Shown here piece after piece: positions 21,842 to 30,590 of a stretch of 64,000 nucleotides of DNA; position 1 is the stretch's first letter, and each line of letters starts with the position of its first letter. Origin of the DNA: an uncultured Pelagibacteraceae bacterium (GTDB lineage Bacteria; Pseudomonadota; Alphaproteobacteria; Pelagibacterales; Pelagibacteraceae); assembly GCA_902592445.1 (NCBI GenBank), contig CACJEN010000001.1:1-64000 (forward strand), written 5' to 3'. A program made the translations under genes and the position numbers. Below the pieces are notes generated by a model. The model was not told the DNA's origin. It saw nothing but the letters and a program-made list of their open reading frames with translations, and ran no database searches.

Positions 21842-23410
21842 ATGATTGATAAAATAAATATTGATAAAACAAATGCATGGCCATTTGTAGAAGCAAAAAA
21901 AATCATTAGAGAGAGAAAGAAAAATATAGAGAGTAAGGGAAAAATAACTCTACAAACAGGTTATGGTCCAAGCGGTTTACCTCATATCGGAACATTCGGT
22001 GAAGTTGCAAGAACATCAATGATAGTCAATGCCCTTAATCATTTAACTGACCTTCCTAAAGAGATAATTACTTTTTCAGATGACATGGATGGTTTGAGAA
22101 AAGTACCAGAGAATGTACCAAACCAAGAAATTTTAAATGCTAACTTACATAAACCCTTAACAGTTGTACCAGATCCTTTTGGTAAATTTAATAGTTTTGG
22201 AGAACATAATAATGAAATGTTAAAAAATTTTTTAAATAAGTTTGGATTTAAATATTCTTTTAGAAGCTCAACTGAGCTTTATAAATCTGGAAAGTTTAAT
22301 GAAACTCTCAAATTAATATTAAGTAATTATAAAGGTATAATGAATATTATTTTACCAACTTTAGGTAAAGAGAGGCAGCAAACTTATTCACCTTTTTTGC
22401 CTATCTGCCCAACATCAGGAGCTGTCTTAGAAATACCGATCAAGGAAATCGATGAGAACAATTCCAAGGTTTTGTTTGATAACAATGGAACAGATTTAGA
22501 AAAAAGTATTTTAAATGGTGATTGTAAATTACAATGGAAGGTAGACTGGGCTATGAGATGGTATGCACTTGATGTTGATTTTGAGATGTATGGAAAAGAT
22601 CTAATTGAGAGTGCAATCTTATCAACAAAAATTATAAGATTACTTGGTAAACCTAATCCCTCAGGTTTTGCATATGAATTATTTCTAGATGAAAAAGGAG
22701 AGAAAATTTCAAAATCAAAAGGAAATGGAGTAACTATAGACCAATGGCTAGAGTATGCTTCTCCTCAAAGCTTATCACTTTATATGTATCAAAACCCTAA
22801 AAGAGCAAAAAAACTTTATAGAGAAGTTGTTCCTAAAGCTATGGATGAATATCTAGAGTTTATAGAAAAAGGTAAAAATCAAAGTAATCTTGAAAAATTA
22901 ATGAATCCAGTTTGGCATGTTCATAATGGAACAATTCCAAATGAAAAAATTATAATGTCATTTTCTATGTTATTAAATTTGGTTGAGACAAGCAATGCAG
23001 ATAATAAAAAACTACTTTGGAAATTTGTGAAAAAATACAAACAAGATATCAAAGAGGATGAGCATCCAATTTTTGATAACTTAATCAATTATGCAATTAA
23101 ATATTTTAATGATGTTATAAAAACTAAAAAAGTTTACAAAACACCTAATGAAAATGAAAAAGATGCGTTAAATGCATTAATAAAGTCACTTGATAATTGT
23201 AATGATGATATGGCTCCTGAAGAACTTCAGACAAATATATTTACAGTTGGAAAAGAAAACGGTTACAAAGAAAACCTAAGAGATTGGTTTAAACTTATTT
23301 ATGAAGTTGTTTTCGGTGATGAGAATGGACCTAGAATGGGTTTCTTTATTAGTTTTTTTGGAGTGCAAGAAACTAAACAACTTATCAAAAATAAATTAAA
23401 TAATGTTTAA
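21842..23410 (+). CDS. lysS: Lysyl-tRNA synthetase, class I
   Basis: TGYGPSGLPHIGTFGEVAR (HIGH-like), GEKISKSKGNGV (KMSKS-like). Confidence 0.95.
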   Translation: MIDKINIDKTNAWPFVEAKKIIRERKKNIESKGKITLQTGYGPSGLPHIGTFGEVARTSMIVNALNHLTDLPKEIITFSDDMDGLRKVPENVPNQEILNANLHKPLTVVPDPFGKFNSFGEHNNEMLKNFLNKFGFKYSFRSSTELYKSGKFNETLKLILSNYKGIMNIILPTLGKERQQTYSPFLPICPTSGAVLEIPIKEIDENNSKVLFDNNGTDLEKSILNGDCKLQWKVDWAMRWYALDVDFEMYGKDLIESAILSTKIIRLLGKPNPSGFAYELFLDEKGEKISKSKGNGVTIDQWLEYASPQSLSLYMYQNPKRAKKLYREVVPKAMDEYLEFIEKGKNQSNLEKLMNPVWHVHNGTIPNEKIIMSFSMLLNLVETSNADNKKLLWKFVKKYKQDIKEDEHPIFDNLINYAIKYFNDVIKTKKVYKTPNENEKDALNALIKSLDNCNDDMAPEELQTNIFTVGKENGYKENLRDWFKLIYEVVFGDENGPRMGFFISFFGVQETKQLIKNKLNNV

Positions 23411-24443
23411 TAAAATAAGACCTTTAATTTTCAAATTTAGTCCTGAAGTAGCACACTCTCTAGCAATTAAAACACTTAAGCTAAACGCTTTGCCAAAAAA
23501 GAAAATTAAAAATAAAACTGTTTTAGAAACATCAATATTTAATAAAATTCTTGAAAATCCAATAGGAGTTGCAGCAGGTTTTGATAAAAATGCGGAGGTA
23601 TATAATCCACTATTTAACCTGGGTTTTGGTTTTGTTGAGGTTGGTACTATTACACCTGAACCACAGTATGGAAATCCAAAACCGAGAGTATTTAGACTGG
23701 AGGAGGATGAGGCTCTAATCAATAGACTAGGATTTAATAATTCAGGTTCAGATGAAATTTATAAAAGAATTGAAAGTAATAAACCATACGGTTTGTTGGG
23801 AGTTAATATAGGCCCAAATAAAACAAGTGATAATAGAATTCAGGATTATGTAAAATGTTTTAGAAAATTTATTCCGGTTGCAGATTATATCACAATAAAT
23901 ATTTCTTCTCCTAATACAGAAAATTTAAGAAATTTTCATAATCAAGAGGAAATGAACAATTTATTATCTGAAATTCAAAAAGAAAAAAAGAAATTACAAT
24001 CCAATTTACCTATAGCTGTAAAAATTTCACCAGATATAAATTTTAACTCAATTGATGAAATTTGTGAGTCATTGGTTAAACATTCTATAGAAATTTTAAT
24101 CGTATCGAATACCTCTGAAAAAAATAGGGATAATCTTAAAAATATAAATAAATTAGAAAAGGGTGGGCTTTCAGGAGCCCCAATAGAAAATAAATCGAAT
24201 GAACTAATTAATTTATTTTTTAACAACCTAAAAAATAAAATTAAAATTATAGGTGTTGGAGGAGTAAGCACTGGTAAGGGAGCTTACGAAAAAATAATTC
24301 GTGGAGCATCTTTAATTCAACTTTATACTGGCATGGTATATCGAGGACCGGATATAGCTAATAAAATAAGTCAGGAATTAATCGAAATACTCACAAAAGA
24401 TGGCATTAAAAATATTTCAGAGATAGTGGGATCAAAAAATTGA
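23403..24443 (+). CDS. pyrD: Dihydroorotate dehydrogenase (quinone), class 2
   Basis: NPIGVAAGFDKNAEVY, EVGTITPEPQYGNPKPRVFRL, NISSPNTENLRN, GVGGVSTGKGAYEKI. Confidence 0.97.
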   Translation: MFNKIRPLIFKFSPEVAHSLAIKTLKLNALPKKKIKNKTVLETSIFNKILENPIGVAAGFDKNAEVYNPLFNLGFGFVEVGTITPEPQYGNPKPRVFRLEEDEALINRLGFNNSGSDEIYKRIESNKPYGLLGVNIGPNKTSDNRIQDYVKCFRKFIPVADYITINISSPNTENLRNFHNQEEMNNLLSEIQKEKKKLQSNLPIAVKISPDINFNSIDEICESLVKHSIEILIVSNTSEKNRDNLKNINKLEKGGLSGAPIENKSNELINLFFNNLKNKIKIIGVGGVSTGKGAYEKIIRGASLIQLYTGMVYRGPDIANKISQELIEILTKDGIKNISEIVGSKN

Positions 24444-24445
24444 TA

Positions 24446-24474
24446 TTGACGGATTAACTCATTAATCTTATACA
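24446..24474 (+). promoter_or_regulatory. Putative rpmB promoter TTGACG-N17-TATACA
   Basis: Hexamers at 24446-24451 and 24469-24474, 13 nt upstream of the rpmB start codon. Confidence 0.5.
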
Positions 24475-24486
24475 AGCATAATTTTT

Positions 24487-24768
24487 ATGACAAAAAAATG
24501 TGAACTCACAGGAAAAATGCCTCTTAAAGGTCACAACGTTAGCCATGCTAACAACAAGACTAAAAGAAGATTTTTACCCAATTTAAAAAAGGTAAAATTT
24601 AAAAGTGAATTGTTAAAAAAGTCTATGAAGCTCACTGTTTCTAATGCAGGTGTGAGATCAGTTGATAAGAAAGGTAGCTTTGATAACTTCTTAAAATCAG
24701 CAAAAGCAAGAGATTTATCTCTAAGGCTAAAAAAACTTAAAAAATCCTTACTCTCTAAAACTGCTTAA
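24487..24768 (+). CDS. rpmB: 50S ribosomal protein L28
   Basis: [36 protein letters not shown]. Confidence 0.98.
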   Translation: MTKKCELTGKMPLKGHNVSHANNKTKRRFLPNLKKVKFKSELLKKSMKLTVSNAGVRSVDKKGSFDNFLKSAKARDLSLRLKKLKKSLLSKTA

Positions 24769-25316
24769 TGAACAAAGTATTTTTAATACTCTCATTACTT
24801 ATGGGGGTTGTAGTATTAGCATCCAATTATTTAGTTCAGTTTCCAATCAATTATTATGGACTTCAGGAAATCTTAACATACGGTGCTTTTAGTTATCCGA
24901 TTGCATTTTTAATTACTGATTTAGCAAATAGATCTTTTGGAAAAATAATTGCTAGAAAAATTGTTTATATTGGATTTATAATTGGAATTTTCTTTACACT
25001 TATATTCTCAACAAATTTTGAAGATTTAATATCAATCAGGATAGCAATAGGATCTGGTACTGCTTTTATGGTTGCTCAATTATTAGATGTGCAAATTTTT
25101 GATAAATTAAGACAAAAAAAATGGTTTATAGCACCTTTAGCCTCATCTTTCGTAGGCTCAATAGTAGACACATTCCTATTCTTTTCTATATCTTTTTATG
25201 GAACAGGTGTTCCATGGGTAACTCTCTCCCTAGGAGATTTAGCAGTTAAAATTCTAGTTGCTTTAATAATGTTAGTACCTTTTAGGATGATGTTAGGTAT
25301 TTTAAAGCCAGCTTAA
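24768..25316 (+). CDS. Queuosine precursor transporter family (YhhQ/VUT) membrane protein
   Basis: LTYGAFSYPIAFLITDLANRSFGKIIARK, FIAPLASSFVGSIVDTFLFF. Confidence 0.85.
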   Translation: MNKVFLILSLLMGVVVLASNYLVQFPINYYGLQEILTYGAFSYPIAFLITDLANRSFGKIIARKIVYIGFIIGIFFTLIFSTNFEDLISIRIAIGSGTAFMVAQLLDVQIFDKLRQKKWFIAPLASSFVGSIVDTFLFFSISFYGTGVPWVTLSLGDLAVKILVALIMLVPFRMMLGILKPA

Positions 25317-26210
25317 TTAGAAATGAAATTTATAAGCTAAAATTTTATAAGCCAATTTTGCAACTAAAAAATTATAAGAATTAAATCCTTTTATTGGAGA
25401 AAGTTCATTAATATCTGCACCCACTATGTTAGAATTTTTAGCCGCAATCTTAATAATTTCTAAAGATTCATTCCAGAATAGTCCACCTGGTTCTGGAGTA
25501 CCAGTAGCTGGCATAATACTACTATCGAAGCCATCTACATCAAAAGTTAGATAAACCGTTTTATTTTTAATCATTTTTTTAAAAGTATTCAAATTCCATT
25601 TTTTTTTATCTTTTGCCCAAAAAATATTTATTCTTTTTGAATTCTTTTTTAGGAAGGGTATTTCACCCTCTGATATATTTCTAATACCAAAAGATATTAA
25701 GGAAACATTTTTGTAATCTAAGCATCTCCTTATTGCAGAGGCGTGAGAATATTTTTCACCAAGGTAACTTTCTCTTAAGTCTGCATGTGCATCAAAATGT
25801 AAAAGACAAATATTCTTGAACTTTTTTGTAAATGGAATAATGCAACCTGGAGTTATTGAGTGTTCACCTCCAAGGACAAGAGGAAATTTTTTCTTATTTA
25901 AAATATTTTCATTTATTAAAGAAATTTTTTTTAAAGCCTTATTAATATTTTTATCAATTTTAAATGGTTTTAAAGTTTTGATACCAATTTTCTTATGAGG
26001 CTCATAATTTAGCTCTTCATCGTATAACTCAACTTGATGAGAAGCTTTTATAATTTCTTTTGGTCCATTTTTTGTTCCACCACCATAACTAACTGTTTTT
26101 TCAAGACCAAAAGGTACAACAACTACCTTCTCTTTAAATTTTGTTTTATTATCAATGCCAAGGAAACCGTCCTTATTTTTCAAAAATTCTAATTCTTTAA
26201 TCATTCTCAT
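25317..26210 (-). CDS. speB: Agmatinase/arginase (ureohydrolase) family
   Basis: VLGGEHSIT, LHFDAHADLRE, SHASAIRR, LTFDVDGFDSSIMPATGTPEPGG metal-binding motifs. Confidence 0.9.
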   Translation of the reverse strand: MRMIKELEFLKNKDGFLGIDNKTKFKEKVVVVPFGLEKTVSYGGGTKNGPKEIIKASHQVELYDEELNYEPHKKIGIKTLKPFKIDKNINKALKKISLINENILNKKKFPLVLGGEHSITPGCIIPFTKKFKNICLLHFDAHADLRESYLGEKYSHASAIRRCLDYKNVSLISFGIRNISEGEIPFLKKNSKRINIFWAKDKKKWNLNTFKKMIKNKTVYLTFDVDGFDSSIMPATGTPEPGGLFWNESLEIIKIAAKNSNIVGADINELSPIKGFNSYNFLVAKLAYKILAYKFHF

Positions 26211-26214
26211 CTAA

Positions 26215-26997
26215 TTAAATCTCTATTTTTCCTCTTAAAAAAGTAATCGCATCTCCTCCAATTGTAACCCTATCACCATTATAAGTACAATAAAGTTTAC
26301 CACCTCTTTTGGAGATTTGATGGGCGGTCATTTCTTTTTTTTTTAAGCTTTTAGACCAGTAAGGAATGAGTTCGCAATGGGCCGAACCAGTCACTGGATC
26401 TTCCGGAATACCTAACTTAGGTGCAAAAACTCTTGATACGAAATCTACTTCATTTCCTGGTGCTGTTACTATTGTTATTGGATATTCTAAATTGGATAAT
26501 TTATCAAAGCTCGGAGAAATATTTATTATATCCTCTTCACAATCATAGACAGCAATCGCATCTCTATGTTTATAAAGTTCTTTGGGTTTTTTACCAAGAG
26601 CTTTAGAAATAACATCCATGTTTTTTTCAATACTAGGATCCCTAGAGGGAAAGTCCATAAAGTATAAATTATCTTTATATGTCACAGTCAAAGTATCTTG
26701 AATTTTTGTTTTAAATACTATTTTTTCTAAATTGTTATCTAATTCTTTTAAAATTACATGTGCAGTTGCAAGTGTTGGATGACCAGCTAAGTCCAGTTCA
26801 GCCAATGGTGTAAACCAACGTATGTCAAATTCATTTTTATTTTTTACAAAAAAAGCTGTTTCAGAGAGATTATTTTCTTGAGCAATTTTTTGCATTAAAT
26901 TATCACTAATCCATTCTTCCAAAGGACATACTGCTGCCGGATTACCTCCAAATACTTTAGATGTAAAAGCATCAACTTGATAGATTGGTATAATCAT
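26215..26997 (-). CDS. PhzF family isomerase/epimerase
   Basis: YQVDAFTSKVFGGNPAAVCPL, NNLSETAFFV, GIPEDPVTGSAHC. Confidence 0.92.
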   Translation of the reverse strand: MIIPIYQVDAFTSKVFGGNPAAVCPLEEWISDNLMQKIAQENNLSETAFFVKNKNEFDIRWFTPLAELDLAGHPTLATAHVILKELDNNLEKIVFKTKIQDTLTVTYKDNLYFMDFPSRDPSIEKNMDVISKALGKKPKELYKHRDAIAVYDCEEDIINISPSFDKLSNLEYPITIVTAPGNEVDFVSRVFAPKLGIPEDPVTGSAHCELIPYWSKSLKKKEMTAHQISKRGGKLYCTYNGDRVTIGGDAITFLRGKIEI

Positions 26998-27019
26998 ACT
27001 TTAATTATATGATATTGAA

Positions 27020-28060
27020 TTAAAATATTTTTGAGAAATTTTTTCTCTCTCTATTTTTCCACTCACCTTTATGGAAAGCATCACTTGCAATTAAAGGCAA
27101 AACAGTTGTTGCTTCAGCAAAAACCATTTGTTCTTTTGTTACGTCAACTTTACCCCATGAACTTGCTTCTTTTAAAGTTGAACTGCTGCAAGCACCATCT
27201 CTAGAATCTGCAACTGTAATTTGCACAGCATATTTATGCATAGCCACATTTTTACCAAGCAGTTCAGCACATATGACCGTATCTTGAATAAAATTTTTTG
27301 GAACACCTCCACCAATCATAAATAAACCAGAACCTTCAGATCTAATTTTTATTTCTGTCAATTCTCTAAACTCTCTTATTGCATCAATAGTTATGTGATT
27401 CTTTGGATTTCTTTCTTGATGCATTACTAATCCAAAACCAGCGCTGGAGTCTGTAAAAGCAGGGCAAAAAATTGGTACATTATTGTCGTAAGCCATTTCT
27501 ATTAAAGACCCTTTTTTTTTAGAATTTGTTTTTAGATATTTTCCTATTTCCTGAATAAATTCTCTTGAAGTATAACTACGAGGCTCTAACGTATCTGCAA
27601 TTTCTCCAATAATTCTATCACACATTTGAAGTTGATCTTCATCTATGTAGGTATCGTATATTCTATCAATATAATTTTCTCTAAGCTCCGTATCATCCTG
27701 AAATTGAGAACCTTGATAATGTTTAAAGCCCAAAGCCTCAAAAAAATCCATGTCAATTATAGAAGCTCCGGTTGCAACTATTGCGTCCACCATATTATAT
27801 TTAACCAAATCTCTATACACATGCATACATCCTGCTGCAGAGGTAGATCCAGCTAAGGTTAAAAAAATTGTACAATCTTTATCTTTCAGCATTTCATTAT
27901 AAATATCTGCTGCATTGGCAGTTTCTCTTGATACAAATGACATTTTTGACATCGAGGATATAATTTCTCTTGCATCGAACTTTGTGATGTCAATGTGTTC
28001 AACCTCCTTGCTTAAGAGATCTTTTTTTCTATTATGTGATAAGTTTTTATTTTCTGACAT
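27020..28060 (-). CDS. Deoxyhypusine synthase-like protein (bacterial polyamine synthase family)
   Basis: LTLAGSTSAAGCMHVYRDLVKYNMVDAIVATGASIIDMDFFEALGF; GGGVPKNFIQDT; AVQITVADSRDGACSSSTLKEASSWGKV. Confidence 0.9.
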   Translation of the reverse strand: MSENKNLSHNRKKDLLSKEVEHIDITKFDAREIISSMSKMSFVSRETANAADIYNEMLKDKDCTIFLTLAGSTSAAGCMHVYRDLVKYNMVDAIVATGASIIDMDFFEALGFKHYQGSQFQDDTELRENYIDRIYDTYIDEDQLQMCDRIIGEIADTLEPRSYTSREFIQEIGKYLKTNSKKKGSLIEMAYDNNVPIFCPAFTDSSAGFGLVMHQERNPKNHITIDAIREFRELTEIKIRSEGSGLFMIGGGVPKNFIQDTVICAELLGKNVAMHKYAVQITVADSRDGACSSSTLKEASSWGKVDVTKEQMVFAEATTVLPLIASDAFHKGEWKNRERKNFSKIF

Positions 28061-29238
28061 TATGCAACAAGAAACTCTTTCATAGTTTCTTTGTTATACA
28101 TTGTCATAATTGGATCATCTTCTACTTCAAATATCTGATCAGAATAAAAACCATTAAATTGAGTTCTAAATGTTAAACCATATGCTCCGAGTTGACCTAA
28201 CTCGATATAATCGTTTTCCTTAATATTGTTTGGTAATATGAAAGGACCTTTCATATAATCCATACTATCGCATGTTGGACCATAAAAATCAAAAGAAGTT
28301 AACTTTTTTGATATTACTCTTCCATTTTTAATTACTCTTGATGGATAAACAATATTAGGTGTTCCTGCATCAAATAAAGTTCCATACGTTCCATCATTGA
28401 TATACAATTTTTGTTTTTTTCTTAAGTTTACTCTTACAATTGTAGATCCACTTTCTGCAACAAGCGATCTACCAGGTTCACAAATTATTTCTGGAAGTTT
28501 TTGAAGTTTTAAATTTTTTAAACCTTTACTTATTTCGTCAAAATAAGATTGCATTGACTGCGGTACAAGATCTGGATAAATTGTTGGAAATCCACCGCCA
28601 ACGTTTATTATATCAGGAACAATCTTTGTTCTTTTAATTATATTTCCTATTTCCGAAATTCCTTTTGCATACGAAATTGGATGCATGCATTGAGAGCCTA
28701 CATGAAAACTTAAACCAATTTTGTAAGCATATTGTTTACCAAGCCTCAAAAGACCTGCTGCTTCTGATGTTATAGCTCCAAACTTTTTGGATAAATCAAT
28801 TTCAGCGTGTTCATTTGAAACAGAAACTCTTATAAATAATCTTAAGTCTTTTGCGTGATTTGTGCTTTCAATAATTTTTATTAACTCATCTTTTGTATCT
28901 AATGCAAAAGTTTTTATATTGTACTTAAAATATGCTTCCTTTATATCTTCTCTACTTTTTACAGTATGCATGTAAGAACATTCAATTTCAGGATTTAAAT
29001 TTTTTATTGTTTCGATCTCTTTAATTGATGCAACATCGTAGTGCTTTATTCCGCTATCCAATAATGTTTGTAAAACTACTGGATGTGGATTTGTTTTAAC
29101 AGCGTAAAGGATTTTACCAGGAAATTTATTTTGAAAGAATTTAGAAGCTAACCTTATAGAATTTCTTCTTATACAATATACCGGTTCTGTTGGTTTCAGT
29201 TGGTTTATAAGTTCGTCAACTGACTTAAATTTTTGCAT
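28060..29238 (-). CDS. Type III PLP-dependent decarboxylase, ornithine/lysine decarboxylase-like
   Basis: ILYAVKTNPHPVVLQTL (PLP Lys), INVGGGFPTIYPDLVP, EPGRSLVAESGS, YGPTCDSMDYM. Confidence 0.92.
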   Translation of the reverse strand: MQKFKSVDELINQLKPTEPVYCIRRNSIRLASKFFQNKFPGKILYAVKTNPHPVVLQTLLDSGIKHYDVASIKEIETIKNLNPEIECSYMHTVKSREDIKEAYFKYNIKTFALDTKDELIKIIESTNHAKDLRLFIRVSVSNEHAEIDLSKKFGAITSEAAGLLRLGKQYAYKIGLSFHVGSQCMHPISYAKGISEIGNIIKRTKIVPDIINVGGGFPTIYPDLVPQSMQSYFDEISKGLKNLKLQKLPEIICEPGRSLVAESGSTIVRVNLRKKQKLYINDGTYGTLFDAGTPNIVYPSRVIKNGRVISKKLTSFDFYGPTCDSMDYMKGPFILPNNIKENDYIELGQLGAYGLTFRTQFNGFYSDQIFEVEDDPIMTMYNKETMKEFLVA

Positions 29239-29270
29239 TTAAAGCTCCAAAAAAAAAATTTAACAAAAAA

Positions 29271-29295
29271 AACTCGCATAACTGCTATGCAAGTT
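29271..29295 (-). other. Inverted repeat/hairpin followed by poly-U in the decarboxylase leader
   Basis: Minus strand AACTTGCATA-GCAGT-TATGCGAGTT then T8; 10-bp stem with one G-U pair in the minus-strand RNA. Confidence 0.6.
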
Positions 29296-29385
29296 TATAT
29301 AAAACGAGCATTTATGCTGAAAATGAGCCAATGTAAAGTAAAAATATATACTTGAAATAATTTAGAATGTTTCCATATAAGGCCC

Positions 29386-29949
29386 ATGCCTGAAGCTGAA
29401 ATAGTAAAAAAAATAACAGAATTTGAGGATAAATCTCTATTAATTGTAGACGATGATAACCCATTCAGAGAAAGACTTGCAAGAGCAATGGAAAAGAAAG
29501 GTTTCACCGTTTCACAAGCTGAAGGTGTAAAAATTGGTATAGAGTCTGTAAAATCCAAAAAGCCAGCTTTTGCAGTTGTAGATTTAAGATTAAATGATGG
29601 AAATGGACTAGAAGTTGTAAAAGAAATTCAAAAAAATAATTCTGAGAGTAGAATAGTGATGCTAACTGGCTACGGCAATATTCCAACTGCGGTTGCAGCT
29701 ATTAAAGAAGGTGCAATTGATTATCTTGCAAAACCAGCTGATGCAGATGATGTTGAAAAAGCATTGCTTGCAGATCCAAACAAAAAAGCAGCTCCACCAG
29801 AAAATCCTATGTCAGCAGATAGAGTGAAATGGGAACATATTCATCGAGTTTTTGAGCTTTGTAATAGAAATGTTTCTGAAACTGCAAGAAGATTGAAAAT
29901 GCACAGAAGAACTTTACAAAGAATTCTTTCTAAAAGATCACCTAGATAA
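29386..29949 (+). CDS. regA: RegA/ActR/PrrA-type response regulator
   Basis: LLIVDDDNPFRERLARAMEKKGF, DLRLNDGNGL, FIS-type C-terminal HTH RNVSETARRLKMHRRTLQRILSKRSPR. Confidence 0.92.
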   Translation: MPEAEIVKKITEFEDKSLLIVDDDNPFRERLARAMEKKGFTVSQAEGVKIGIESVKSKKPAFAVVDLRLNDGNGLEVVKEIQKNNSESRIVMLTGYGNIPTAVAAIKEGAIDYLAKPADADDVEKALLADPNKKAAPPENPMSADRVKWEHIHRVFELCNRNVSETARRLKMHRRTLQRILSKRSPR

Positions 29950-30508
29950 ATTTTCTAAAATTTTTCACTTTATTAACAATCAAGGTGAGCAGAAGTATTT
30001 TAAGTATTTCCGCATAAACAAATGGCAATAAGCCTAATTTAAATATCGGTTTATCCCACCCAATAACGGTACCAAGCCACAATAAACCAAATAGATAAAT
30101 AATTGAAATTGAAAATAAAATTTTAAAAAAATTAAAAAAATAGTTTTTGTTATATTTCAAATATCCAGCAATAACTGCAGCAAAAATAAATCCAATTAGA
30201 TAGCCCATTGTTGGACCCATAAAATAAGATAGACCAATTCCCTTCTCAGGAGAATTAGAGAATACAGGCAATCCAGCAATTCCCTCAATTAAATATAAAC
30301 AAACTGCAGCAGCACCAGCTTTATATCCAAATGTTATTCCTAACAATATTACGACAAAAGTCTGCATTGTCATTGGAACAGGATAAAAAGGGATTTTAAT
30401 TTTTGCAGATATAGTTAATAATATTGATCCAGCAAAAGCAATTACGATGTATTTAAGTATTTTGTTACTGTAAATATTTTTAGCTATTTCCATGCTTAAT
30501 TGATACAA
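29942..30508 (-). CDS. bioY: Biotin transporter BioY
   Basis: KIPFYPVPMTMQTFVVILLG, LYLIEGIAGLPVFS, GPTMGYLIGF. Confidence 0.94.
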   Translation of the reverse strand: MYQLSMEIAKNIYSNKILKYIVIAFAGSILLTISAKIKIPFYPVPMTMQTFVVILLGITFGYKAGAAAVCLYLIEGIAGLPVFSNSPEKGIGLSYFMGPTMGYLIGFIFAAVIAGYLKYNKNYFFNFFKILFSISIIYLFGLLWLGTVIGWDKPIFKLGLLPFVYAEILKILLLTLIVNKVKNFRKFI

Positions 30509-30590
30509 TTATAATAACAATAAATCTACACTTTTGTTAACAAGTTATTTTAAAATTATTAACTTATATTAATTTAAGCTAAAATATTAA

